A stretch of 64,000 bases of DNA from Chara braunii (Eukaryota > Streptophyta > Charophyceae > Charales > Characeae), in assembly GCA_003427395.1 (NCBI GenBank), contig BFEA01000500.1, forward strand, positions 448,344-512,343, in the 5' to 3' direction. The position numbers were made by a program, and so were the translations under genes. Shown here in pieces: positions 42,867 to 53,499 of this stretch. The notes beneath the pieces are model-generated. The model worked only from the letters and a program-made list of their open reading frames with translations. It ran no database searches and was not told the DNA's origin. Numbering within the stretch: position 1 is the first letter of the stretch; every line of letters begins with the position of its first letter.

Positions 42867-44021
42867 TTACTTGGATGGTTGACTTCTCTTTCCTCTCTTT
42901 GGAGTCACTGTAGGGATCAAGTTAGGGTCCCTAAAAATGAACTTATGAAGTCTTGACCCTGATACCATGTCATGAACCCTGGATCCATCCATTTCTGATA
43001 TCTCATAAACTTTGCCCTCCGCTACTCCTGTAATTCTGTAAGGACCAAGCCATCTCGGCTCCAACCTTTTAGTCCATTGTGTCTCAAGAGAACTGTCAAA
43101 CAGAAGGACAACATCTCCAATCTTCAATTTCTCTTTTCTTATATATCTTTTCTTTTTCCATCTTTCTTGGTCCGATAGTCTGCTGGATGACATCCTCTCT
43201 GCTGCATCCATCACTGCCTGATCAACTTCAGATATCTGCCTCATTCTGATCTGAAGGAGTTCTAAAATAGAATAATCCCTGTCACTCTCTTGACTTGACC
43301 ATCTCTTGACAATACTCTCAATTGGTAGCGTAGCATAACGGTTATACCACAGTGTAAAAGGTGCATAACCAGTTGTTCTCTTGACTGTGATATTATCAAC
43401 ATATACAGCAGCTCTTAACACCTTTGGCCAGTTACTGAGTTTCCCTTCATACCACTTGGCCAATGAATCTTTCGGAGTTCTGTGACCTCTTTCAACAGGT
43501 GCATTCGCTTTAGGATGGTAAGTAGTCGTATACCGAATTCTGACACCCAATTTGAGTGTAATTCTTCTAACGACCTCATTTCTGAATTCTGATCCTCTGT
43601 ATGAAACAAATTCTCTGATGAAAGGATACCTGAAATAAACTTCTTCTATCCAGTCAGCCACTTGCTCGGCCGTCTTCCTTTTCAGAGTTTTTGCCTCAAC
43701 ATATCCAGAGAAATTATCTCTCAGGTTTAATATGTATCTCATCCCACCTTTGTCTGGAGTCATACTGATGAGATCCAAATGAACTCTACTACCTGGCTCT
43801 ACCAGGATTGTAGAGAATAAGGGCTCAATCATCCTTGTGATAGACCTCTTCTGACATAAGACACACGATTTACAGTATTTGAAAATCATGTCTCTCATGC
43901 CAGGCCAGAAGTAGAGTTTGATAGTCTTGGAGTAGGTTGCCTCAGCAACTCTGTGGCCACCAGCAACCCCTTCATGTAGAGCAGCAATTATCTCTAACTG
44001 TCTCTCTTTACCACAGACCAC
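42867..44021 (-). pseudogene. Ty3/Gypsy-type integrase (element 1)
   Basis: A 384-codon frame containing an H2C2 zinc-binding segment (HEGVAGGH...CKSCVLCQ) followed by the integrase core. First acidic residue in VHLDLISM; the expected second Asp site reads VSYRGSEF, with Tyr in place of Asp; Glu in NAPVERGHR. The C-terminal part has KLKIGDVVLLFDS and RWLGPYRITGV, the usual beta-barrel end of Gypsy integrases, with no chromodomain. The enzyme would insert element DNA into the genome; the Asp-to-Tyr change should abolish this. It follows the RT/RNase H frames in the same phase. Confidence 0.85.
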
Positions 44022-44063
44022 TCTTCGTGGAGGTAGGTCTCCCTTACCATCTATAAAGAGATA

Positions 44064-44627
44064 TCATCTTTTTAGTCTGAATTTCTTCCTTGAATCTTTA
44101 CAATAGTATTCTTTTAGCTGCTTCCTTTCCATCTTCCTACCAATCTCTTGATAATTTTCATCATATTTTTCAAAGAAACAAAATATATCTTCTTCTTTTT
44201 TTTCACTCTCTTCTTCTTCCTTTGAACCTGAACTTTCCCCAATCTCATGAGCAGCCACTGTTGCTGCGTTAACTCTGGCATACCAATCGTTCGGTTCATC
44301 TTCTTCCTTTTTCCCAAGAATCGATTCATAAACGTATGCACTTGGGATTTCTCCCCAACTGTCTCTCTCTTCAGGCCACAGACTCCACCGGTAGGAGCAG
44401 GGTGCTTCATAATCCTCATCATCTTTTTCATTAAGGAAATAAGCAACATAGGCAGATTTTTCAATCGTTCCATCCACATCTTCTTCTTCTCCTTCTCGCC
44501 ATTCAATCCGGCTTAAGTCATCCGCTCTGTTTTTCAGTGTGGCGATTTTTTTCAACTTAAAATCATATGTCCAGATGAAGGCAATCCATCTGTTGACTGT
44601 TGGATCTACCTGTTGATGCTTTTTCAT
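44064..44627 (-). pseudogene. RNase H end and acidic linker (element 1)
   Basis: The start, RWIAFIWTYDFKLKKIA and then NRADDLSRIEWREGEE, is the usual C-terminal end of Gypsy RNase H (D-F-x-hydrophobic...N-x-A-D-x-LSR). It is followed by a long Glu/Asp/Lys-rich linker toward the integrase, which is unusually long for a Gypsy element. It is separated from the integrase frame by one stop (44061-44063) in the same phase. Confidence 0.75.
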
Positions 44628-44663
44628 GATGAATCTCCTTCCTAAAACATAGTGTCTGAAGCA

Positions 44664-45596
44664 TCAGAGGCTATGGATGATTGACAGTAGCTCTTTCCTG
44701 AATTGGGTGTAGCCTCTTTCAGTAGAATTGAGGGTTCTGCTCTCAAATCTCAGAGGTTTTTCTCTCTCATTTTCATCTTTCTGAATAAGCACTCCACCGT
44801 GAGCAACTGGTCCTCCATCCGCCTCAATGATGAAAGGTCTTGTTTTCTCATCATCATAATATGGCACTCCTAACACTACACCACCATCTCTTAGTTTGTC
44901 TTGCAACATTTCTGCTGCAGCTTGTCTTTTATCATTCCATGCTAAGTTGGCACCTTGCCTTAGCGTTTCTCTCAGAGGCTCTGCAAGGGCAGCAAAATGA
45001 GGAATAAAAATCCTCCAGAATCCNCAGACTCCCAAGAAGCTCCTGACGTCTATCACTCTTTTGAGAGACAGAGGNCAGTTCAAGATCTTGTCTATCTTCT
45101 TGGGATCTGGACTCCTACCCTTGGAGAAACATCTGAAGCCCAAGATTATCACTTCTGGTTGAAAGAGAAGGGACTTTGGCCCACTGACAGTCATATTATA
45201 CTTCCGAAGTCTTTCTAGGACCGTCTTTACTCCTTCAGCATGTTCCCAGACAAACTTTCTGACTCCCCCTGCGACCAAAGTCTCATCTCTTACCAAGGGT
45301 TCTTTTACAGGATTATCATCAATGTAGAGACTGGTTATTTCAGGACAAATATCCTGTATGACTTTGATCATATCCCTTTGAACCACTGCCACTCCGTTAG
45401 TCCAACCTTGAGGTACCACACACATCTGAACAAACCCCCTTGGCGTGTGTATTGCAGTCATTGGCCGGCTAGTGGGATCAATAGGAAACTGATCATAGCC
45501 AGAATATAGGTCAACTAGATAATAAATACATCGACCAGCAAAGGATTCAGCGAGGAGATCAGTGTTAGGAAGACTACCTGCATCACGTACCATCAC
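44664..45596 (-). pseudogene. Reverse transcriptase palm and RNase H (element 1)
   Basis: RT motifs in order: YLVDLYSGYDQF (first catalytic Asp), TPRGFVQMCVVPQGWTN, TSLYIDDNPVKE (catalytic YIDD box), SLLFQPEVIILGF and RSFLGVXGFWRIFIPHFA (connection). RNase H follows: RPFIIEADGGPVAHGGVLIQ and TERGYTQFRKELLSI. Two N bases (45024 and 45075) fall in the connection region. The frame is in phase with 45609-46079; a TAG at 45609-45611 separates them where related elements have Gln, consistent with CAG to TAG. Confidence 0.85.
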
Positions 45597-45608
45597 AGAA
45601 TTGAGCTT

Positions 45609-46079
45609 CTAAAGATTCTGTATCCATCTTAGCCCGCCCCCTGGTTTGCAAAAACAAAACCAGTGGTTAGCATACGGTCTATCAGCAGGTTCAACAACAT
45701 TAGATGCAATCTTTTTGTCAAGATACTTCACAACTTCTGCCTCGTCCTTCAAGGCATACTTGGTTGGTCTATCATTCCATGGAACATGATCAACTGTCCA
45801 AATCTTGGCCATCTTGATCATGTCCACGTCCAATCGCCCTCTATCTTCATCATTAAAGGAGAAAGCACCAGAGAATTTCTGACACGTCCTGAAGATATAT
45901 TCTTTCTCTTTAGGCAGGATAAACTGATCCGCGCGTATCTTCATTGTGTCAAACCTTTCTTTGGTGACCCTATTCTCCAATTTTGCTGATTTCTTCAATG
46001 CTCTTATAATTTGTCTTTCCTTTTTAAATGCCTCATCACAATCTTTCTCTATTAAGACTGTCACTGAGTTTTTCTTCAC
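45609..46079 (-). pseudogene. Reverse transcriptase N-terminal part (element 1)
   Basis: Begins with a Lys/Glu-rich segment, then KEYIFRTCQKFSGAFSFNDE, VDHVPWNDRPTKYAL, VVKYLDKKIASNVVEPADRP and HWFCFCKPGGGLRWIQNL. The last two are the fingers region of Gypsy RTs (S-P-w...PKK-G-x-xR). Same phase as the palm segment. Confidence 0.8.
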
Positions 46080-46291
46080 CCCCTTGGGCTTGTATTTTAT
46101 TTTTGACCCAGTGACTATTTTCCTAAAAAAGGGTGAGTCGATGCAAATCTCAATTCCATTTTTCCTCCCTTAGCAGTCTCTACAACTTTCTTGAAGGCTT
46201 CAATTTGTCCGTCCTCATTCTCGAGTTTACCAAGTGCTTTTATCATTTTCGAAACTTGATTGATTCCCACTGAAATCTCTTCTTTTGCTTC

Positions 46292-46987
46292 TCATTTTCC
46301 TTCCTCCTTTAGTCTCCTAACCCTCTCTGCAGATTCCTCCCTCTTGATCGAATTAGCAGATAGTTGATGCTTGAAGTCATTTTTCGTACCGACCATTAAG
46401 GTTTGCTCTTGAGCAGTCTCTGGATCCTGTAGACTGATCCAAGATGACCCCTCATGACTGAAAAATTGGACTGCCTCCATCCTATGCAAGAATGAAGTTC
46501 CCAAAATACAGTCATGATCCAAGTCCGGCACTACAAAACCCAGTAACTCCACAATCATTGTCCCAACCCTGATAGGCAGATTATCAATAAATTCTGCCAC
46601 GAACAGCTCTCCTGCAATATTACTCAGTACATTTTGCACAAGTCTGTCAATAGATAAATTACAGGCTTCCATCGTTCTTCGTTAAAGAAGTATCATCTCT
46701 GCCCCAGAATCTACTAGGGCTAGGATCTTCACTTGATTAATGCGAATTGTAAGATGCCCACAACTCATGGTTGCAAATCTCATCTTGCAACCTGGTAGTG
46801 ATCTATTCACTTGGTTGGGAAAGACTGACCCCAAATAATTAATTTCCAATTTCTTCTTCTCAATTAACCTCTTCAACTCTTCTCTCAGTTTGGGTGCTAG
46901 TGTCATTGCTTCTTTGAAAGACAGTGTCACTTCCGTTTCTTCCAACATCTTAGCAATTACATCAGAAATCACCGTCCCATCATCCAA
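46292..46987 (-). pseudogene. Retropepsin-like aspartic protease (element 1)
   Basis: Active-site motif ILALVDSGAEMILL (near 46685-46726), then after one stop NLSIDRLVQNV, RVGTMIVELLGFVV and DHDCILGTSFLHRMEAV, the ILG motif before the C-terminal helix of retropepsins. It cleaves the Gag-Pol polyprotein. The frame differs by one from both gag and pol, either original ribosomal frameshifting or decay. Confidence 0.75.
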
Positions 46988-48582
46988 GTCACTTTTGAGA
47001 ATAAATTTTCTCTTCTCCCCTGTTCATTCTTTTCCTGTGAACGTTCCGGTTCAGGGTCATCAAGGATGTTAATAAGTGACTCCTCGGCCTTCTTTCTTTT
47101 CTTTTCTTCTATCATTTGAGGTGTCATACGGGTTTGATGGTTCCTCACTTCACCAACCCTGACACTGGGTTCCATGATAAGTTATGGGGGTAGACGACCA
47201 TGGAATGACATCATGTTAGCCAGGAGATGAGCCATGTCATTGGAAGTGGACTCCACCAATCCAGAAAGATTCTGAAAAGTAGGGTTCCCTCCCAATGGAG
47301 ACTCACTTGTTGATGCCTCGCCAGACCCACACTCTGTCAGTGTTAAGGACTGCAGAGGCAACTCAATCGTGGTATAAGGGTCACTTGCCCTCTGTACTAT
47401 CTTATTAGGCAAGTTTCCAATGAGGAAATAAACATTCACGTTGGTCTTTCTCTTCTTCTTAATCTTCAACTTTTCATCATGTTTAAGAACAAGAAGTCTC
47501 ATACCTCCCGGATGTCTGGGATCCAACTTATTCCATCAACTATCACAGACATGGCCCATTGCATTTTTCTTTGTCACCCCATTCCTTACGTCCTCCTCAA
47601 GAGGCTTGCAATAAGTGGTAGTATGACCCCCTTCACCACAGTAGTAGCAGGTAAAACTTCTCTTAAGACGCTCATCATATTTTCTTCTCTCCCTGTTTCC
47701 TCCATCACCATTTTTCCCATTCCTTTTGGCTCGGGACGAATCCCCCTTCTTACCATAATTTTCGTTGTCATCATCATCGTCGTCATCTTCCTCACTTTCA
47801 ACCTTTTTCTTTCCCCTGTCATCCACAACATGCGTTGCAGCCCTTGCAGGCATAAAGTTGACCATCACTTTTTGAAGAATATTCTCAACAGTCAGATTGC
47901 TTCCTCTATTCATTCCATTTTCATTCTCCCAGTCCTTGGCCAAAGTACTGATCCGATGTAGTGACCATTTCTTGCGGGAGACAGTAGGTAGAGTTCTTAT
48001 GATTGCAACTTTTTCATCCCATAAGAGAGGATAGTGTTGAACTTGATTAAAGACTGTTTGCCTTTCAGTGTCAATAAAATTTGTCAAAAATATATGGCAT
48101 CTCTGAGCTTCATCCAAATACGGAATTCTTCTTGCTGTTCGGATGAAGGTTTGAAGAAAAACATTGAAAGTGTCGTATTTAGCTCTTCTAATGTTGAGTA
48201 AATCCTTAGTTGTGGTTGAAACCGAATCTTTCTCAAATTCCTTTTTCAGTCTCTCCTAGACCTCTTCCCATGTAGTGACACCTTCCATTAGCTCCTGAAC
48301 GGTCATCCTTGAGTCAGTATCAAAATAAGATAGAAGGTGCTTTAGCCGTTGCTTATCTGTCCAGCCATAACTAAGTCAAAATAATTCATACTCGTCCAAG
48401 AAGTCATTAACCTGGGGTCCTCTTAAGCAGGGAATTCTCTCATCTGGCCTCTTTGCTCTTGCAATGTCTGATCCTCCTTTTATAGTATCTACTCTCTCTA
48501 CCAGTTCCCGTATAACCCCAACCAAAGCCTCTTCATTGGTCCCTGCTGATGTACTCGGCCTCCGTCTTGCTATTTTGACCAT
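46969..48582 (-). pseudogene. Gag with CCHC zinc knuckle (element 1)
   Basis: One frame with several stops. It starts near MVKIARRRPSTSAGTNEEAL, then PDERIPCLRGPQVNDFLDEYE, a capsid-like helical part (SYFDTDSRMTVQELM...RYL-type text to SLHRISTLAKDWENE), an acidic stretch (eleven acidic residues around 47780), the zinc knuckle CYYCGEGGHTTTYC (C-x2-C-x4-H-x4-C, about 47625-47667), and a Ser/Pro-rich tail. Stops are at 48374-48376, about 48258 and 47527-47535. Gag packages the element RNA. Confidence 0.75.
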
Positions 48583-48648
48583 AGATTTTTTCCAGATATT
48601 CTCTTCTCTTTTCTGTGCACTTATCCTTCTTTTTTTTTTTTCTGCTCT

Positions 48649-49209
48649 TCAATCTCTCACTCTTCTCGCAAGAGATGCAGACTCGTTCCTCTCTTCTCTT
48701 GTCTGCTCTACCCTCTGAGAGTTCTGTACATATAGGGTATAAGCAATAATTGATTGGGTAGTAATCAAGGGCAGTGCAATCCTTCTCAGCCTTCCGATGC
48801 AATCTTCAATCAACTTTCTCTCATCATCCCTACGCGGTCTTCTGTCATATCCCTTTATAGTACCCCGAATCATAAAATATCGAGTCAGGTCTATAATCTC
48901 ATAATGAAATTGCATCGTTTACAACCCACTGTTGATCCTTCTTGCAAAAGAGACCCGTTCCTGAAAAGTGTGATATGATACTCTCTCAGTAGTTCCCACT
49001 TTCACCACCTTTAACAGATAGTTTATCTCAGTCTGGTCAGTGATAATTCTCAAAGCAGAATCTCTCATTCGATCTAAGAAAGGCTGGAAAAACTCAAGTT
49101 CATCCAATGTAGAAAAATTTATGTTAGAGATCCGAAGAGTCCCCTCTACCTTGACTACTCTACTTTCCAACACAACTCCCAGTGTCAACTGTTCAATCAA
49201 ACTGGGCAT
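48649..49209 (-). pseudogene. Two tandem C modules upstream of gag (element 1)
   Basis: Two adjoining segments in the gag phase, separated by a TAA at 48916-48918. Shared pattern: helix (LDRMRDSALRIITDQTEINY / IGRLRRIALPLITTQSIIAY), then a short beta-like LKVVKV/TLYVQN, then T..ER..FARRI / REERNESASLARRV. A third copy stands at 32272-32547. I know no named domain with this pattern. Confidence 0.5.
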
Positions 49210-49211
49210 TG

Positions 49212-50904
49212 CTAATCATCATAAGCAACATCTGAAAGGTAGATCTCAGGTTGGACATAATCAGGGATCTCGAATTTGTGTACGAAGGTACTAAAAAGTA
49301 GGGATTTTATCATCACAGTGGAGTTTTTTTCTCTTGCTCGACCAATCTCAGCAATAGCTTCCAACAGAGGCATCCAATCTCTGCTGCCTTCAAATCCCTT
49401 AGCAATCAAGAACTCAGGGAGCCTCTCGAATTGTCTTACTTCTTTCCCCCATGTTACTTTTCTTTTTAACTTTTCAAGTCACTCTTTGGTTCTTATAAGA
49501 CTAATATAAACACATGTTTGACACTTTAAGTAGTCATCTTCCTTTTCTAGTCCTGCTGGTATATAAATCCGTACGTCCAGGCTGCCAGTACTCGGGAATT
49601 TGACCACTGAGATGTAAAATACTATGGACCCTCTCTCACAAATCTCATATCTCAGGATCACAAAAGGATTATCACACTCTATCACCTCATAGAGTTTACC
49701 CCTCACAGTAGTTATCCTGGCTACTTAGAGTATTCTCCTTGAACTCTCTTCATTTTTCATGCAAACTTTATCATGACATACCAATTGTACCTTAGGAATG
49801 TGAGTCCCTCAACAGGTGGAGACGGTATTCCAACAAAAGGTCTGACATAGGTGCTAAAGGAGAAATTTCTTCCCTCTCGCTCTAATCTTCTCTTCTCATC
49901 ATGCACAAGATTCGACGCTCGTTGCCAACACGCACCTTTTCGGCTTTCGTCAAATCTTTGCTTCGGCACATAGATCCCAATATCATATTCAAGGAATTAC
50001 AGCCCTACTCGCTATAGAATTAAGGGAGTTCAGCAGCTTGTCCGATTCAGCCTTACTCAGTCCTTTATGACCTCTTATCAGTCTAAGCTAAGATTTCTCC
50101 CTCAAGGGTACATAGCGTCGACTCATCAGGCTCTTTGACCTCTTTTCACTTTCTGGGCAAACTCAATCACCGCAAACCAATCATCTTTTGATAAATTTAT
50201 ATCGGGCAAGGGAGGAGTTGAAAATCCTTCGAAGACAGTAAATCGAGTAGATCCAGTGAAACACTTGTTCTCTCTCTCAAGCCTCTCTCTCTCTTTCAGT
50301 ACGACTTCTTCAACAAATTCCCAACATCTCTCATATACTGCATCAGCTCTTCTTTCCTTTGGGACATAAATTCTTACGTCACACATCCAGGCCTGTGAAA
50401 CAGAATCATTATGGCAGTACATATAATGGTTCCTGCTCCCATCCGCTCTCAACCATCTCATACCTAACAACTTCATATGGAAATGCCTCTCTCTAGCTTA
50501 GAGTATTCAACGACCTTAGGAGACATTCGACCTTCTCTTGACTTGGACCCGAACCTCTGCCAAAATTTGACCTTCTTTGTCTGATTATTTCGGCTGAGAT
50601 CTCTTCAGCTCTCATGACCACCGTTTCTTCTCTCTCTTGTCAATACCATGTTGATTATCGGCAGCCAGTTAGTCCCATCACAATAGCTGTCAGGTATAAG
50701 AGGGATTGGAACAGTCTTGTATGTTACTGACATTATACCCCATTTCACTTTCTTCTTTTGCTTGATCAAGTTTGCCTTTTCGTCAAGGATAAATTGGATC
50801 ACGATCTCCCATAACCAATTAAAATTCTCACCATCATTGCCGCCTCCTTCCTTGACATATGGGCGGATATCATAGATATCTCCCTCCAAGAAGTGAGTCA
50901 GCAC
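49212..50904 (-). pseudogene. Four tandem B modules at the 5' end of element 1
   Basis: From 50904 downward four related segments in shifting frames: IYDIRPYVKEGG...NWLPIINMVL (50605-50904); CDVRIYVPKERR...KDDWFAVIEFAQK (50126-50476); YVPKQRFDESRK...RYNWYVMIKFA (49757-50000); LDVRIYIPAGLE...SRDWMPLLEAIAE (about 49300-49640, with a TGA at about 49479). Common plan: a short lead-in, DVRIYVP, a Trp- and charge-rich helix with ERERLER, an F-S/T-x-P-PP segment, then W-x-x-hydrophobic-IEFA. Not a standard gag or envelope region. A fifth copy is at 31330-31797. Confidence 0.5.
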
Positions 50905-51007
50905 TACACAGATGGTTGAGCCACGAGAATGATAGCCTCAACAAGCCTCATATCTGTAAGGAGAGACATGCCACCAAAGGAACAGCGGACGTCACAATCA
51001 GCACCAG
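50905..51007. other. Boundary between the Gypsy and Harbinger-type elements
   Basis: About 100 bases with no left terminus of the Harbinger-type element visible, so that element is truncated here. Confidence 0.4.
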
Positions 51008-52654
51008 TCATGATCTGTCGCGGATAGCTTTCGCTATCTCCATAAGGGCGTTGCACATCAATCTGTTCGCCTCATCCGCCGCAGCATAATGTTTCTTTTG
51101 TACTTCCACTTCGCTCTCTAGGATTTCGCACTAACGTAACATCATTGAGCATTCCCGCTTGCTCGCGCTCTCCATTGTGCTCGCCATGAGCGCACCATGC
51201 TTGTCCATGACGTCGGCGACGACCTTAAAAGTTTGTTGCCGCATGTTCTTCCTCTTCCCATAACCGCCGCCGCTCCCTACGCTGAATGTGGAGTCTTTCG
51301 TCGACCCCTGCTCCTCGTCGGCTGCCTCCCCTCCACCCTCACTGGCCATGGTCTCCCCTCCAACCCCCGCGCCTGTCGGCATCTGAACCCCCCTGGCCGC
51401 CCCCGTGTCCGCCAAATTCTTCGGGTGGATCGTATGATCCCCCTTCGTCCTGGCCTCCATCTCGTCGTACACGCTCTGGTCCATGAGGAAGTTGAAGCCC
51501 TCCGATCGCCTGCCCTTTGAAGCAAGCTTGAAGTAGTCCTTCCCGCCAGAGAGGTTCTGAAACTTGTGGACCTTCTTGAATTGCTGCATCAAGTTGTCCC
51601 ATTTCTTCCCGCAGTCGACGCCCTTTCTCGTGATGCCCATCGTCTGCAACCTCGCCCGCACGTCCTCCCACTTCTACTCCCTCGTTTTCATGCAGGCGAA
51701 ACTGGTGCCCATGCTGGCGATATACAGATCTTGATCCCTTTTTGCCCTGACGAGTGCGATCGTGTCACCCACCGACCAGAAGTTTCGGCTGCCCTCGCCA
51801 TCGCTCCAGCCGGTGTTATCATCCATTTTCTTATTTCGTCGATTTTTCGGAGCGGGACCCCTCTTCGCACCCACACCGCCGTTCGTCACCTTCCTCCCAA
51901 GTGGGCTAATCTCTGGCAAATCGTCGGAGTTGCAATCGTTGTCGCCGTCTACGTCGTCACAACCCAGAGGCTCATCGAAAGCCGCTTCGTCGCCTTCGTC
52001 CACGTGGAGCCGTTGCACCCCTCTCGTGATGGTCTCCGTTCCACCTTGATTCAAGGACTGCCTGCACTCCGCCCATAACTGTCTGTCCTTGCGTTGCACG
52101 TCTGCACCTCCCTCACACGAATCCTCCGGTCGCTGCCGTCCTCGAGGAGTCCCGGATCCGTGTCGTGACGCAGGTGACAAGTGCATCTACTCCGGACGTT
52201 CATCCGCACCGTGTCCTCCTCCGACGTTCATCGACGACACATTTCGACCCACCCCATCTTCACGAAGCGATTAAGGTACACCGCCGTCTCGTGCCCCGCG
52301 CAGTCCAACGTGCGTGTTGTCCGCGGAATCCCCATCTAGGTGGGGATTGATGATCCGAGTGTGCGTTGTCGCTGCTCCGCTGCTGCTGGGCAACTGGAAG
52401 CTGAGATCAACCGCTGCATTGTCGTCGTCGTCGCACAACCCCTCGTTCAGCAGTGAGGTCTAAGACCACGGGGTCTCCGCCCGCCTGCCAACATACGACT
52501 GCGTCGCCGTCCATTCCTGCGTGGAACCACTTCCCAACGGCAAAGTCGATGACCTGACGTCTTCCCCCTCGTCATCCGACGGCGGCAGGGAAATCTCGTG
52601 GGAAGGCAGGTGAGCATACAACCTTGGGTTGTACGGCTGCTTCGCCACAGACAT
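51008..52654 (-). pseudogene. Harbinger-type MYB/SANT-like partner protein, five internal stops
   Basis: One unbroken phase of 548 codons, from ATG at 52652-52654 (MSVAKQPYNPRLYAH) to TGA at 51008-51010. In-frame stops at codons 65, 128, 156, 327 and 508 (52460-52462, 52271-52273, 52187-52189, 51674-51676, 51131-51133), but no frameshift. The DNA-binding domain is RNFWSVGDTIALVRAKRDQD...KWEDVRARLQTMG...KWDNLMQQFKKVHKF (trihelix/SANT type, about residues 290-360). The N-terminal part is acidic and disordered. A C-terminal helix (EVEVQKKHYAAADEANRLM) follows the last stop. In PIF/Harbinger elements such a protein binds the terminal repeats and brings in the transposase. The stops fit TGG or CAG to TAG changes. 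Confidence 0.75.
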
Positions 52655-53483
52655 TATAGTGCGTTGCCGATTGCTCGCTGCGGAGGTTGTGGCTGCCAGT
52701 CTGCCGTTGGCCAGTCGTCGATCCCTCCTGTCGGCTTTCTTCGAAGATCTCCTTCTGCGAGCCGCGACCGGGACGAGGCCGACGAAACACACGTGGAAGA
52801 AAACAACGACGAGAAGCAGCACGACGACTAGGAGCAGCAGAGGCAGCCTGTGCAGCAGGTCAGCCATGTAAGGGCCGTTGCAAGGGCAACAAGCCGGCGT
52901 CAGTGGTCGACCATCCATCGAACAAGCCCGTCGACAGAAGAAAGATCGGTGGAAGATCCGTGCACCAACGTGAGAGGCGTGACGACAAACGAAGAAAACG
53001 ATGAACTTCTGCAATCAAACTGTCGTTGTCGAAAGCAGCGGCGGCTGGGAGAAGCATCCGAATTTCGGACCATTGTCGACGATCACCCGCCGCAGCAGAC
53101 CGCAGGGCGCCAGCCGGCAAATCACGTAGACGGATGGAGGCCTCACGAGGACGGTGACCGTTTGGAGCCATTGGGGCGCCGTGCACATTTTGGAGGCAGG
53201 GATGTCTGTGCTCACGTTCGCTGGACCACGTTTGGACCAACCTCGAACCGAAATTGTGTGTCGACGCATACCTTCGCCGCTCCGAATTTCACGCTTCCTT
53301 GTGCTCCGAGAGACCTCAAGAGGTCCCTTGGGGATTAGGAAAAAATGGCTCTGGTCACAAGGACGCCACAAGGAAATTTCCTTGTGGTGTTTTCACATTG
53401 TTTTTCGAGAATCGTCCCCAAGGACAGGTGGAACGATCAATCCTTGTGGATTTCGGGTCCACAAGGAGTGTCTAACGAGCCCC
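52655..53483 (-). mobile_element. 5' flank and right terminus of Harbinger-type element B1
   Basis: Upstream of the MYB-like gene to the terminus AAGGAGTGTCTAACGAG-CCCC at 53463-53483. About 85-90% similar to 54420-55193 of element B2. An open frame here encodes a hydrophobic stretch (HRLPLLLLVVVLLLVVVFFH) followed by a basic RRRRSSKKADRRDRR, kept in both copies. It may be a leader peptide, an exon of the transposase, or chance. Confidence 0.6.
53366..53387. repeat. Subterminal perfect palindrome in B1 (22 bp)
   Basis: CCACAAGGAAA followed directly by its reverse complement, 96 bp inside the right end of B1. The same site occurs in B2 at 53532-53559 (28 bp, 32 bp inside the left end) and at 55076-55095 (20 bp, 98 bp inside the right end). 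Confidence 0.8.
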
Positions 53484-53499
53484 ATAGTACTTGTAGTAT

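Noticed and set aside
42951-42975. CTGATACCATG as a tRNA-Met type primer-binding site
   Set aside because: It lies within the integrase C-terminal coding frame (HDMVSGSRL), so the match is coincidental.
51762-52078. Plus-strand frames opposite the MYB-like gene
   Set aside because: Antisense shadows; the minus frame carries the MYB/SANT-like domain in continuous phase.
52460-53014. Possible membrane protein gene (Leu/Val-rich stretch)
   Set aside because: Although the stretch is conserved in two element copies, the same text can be element 5' sequence; kept only as a note on B1 and B2.
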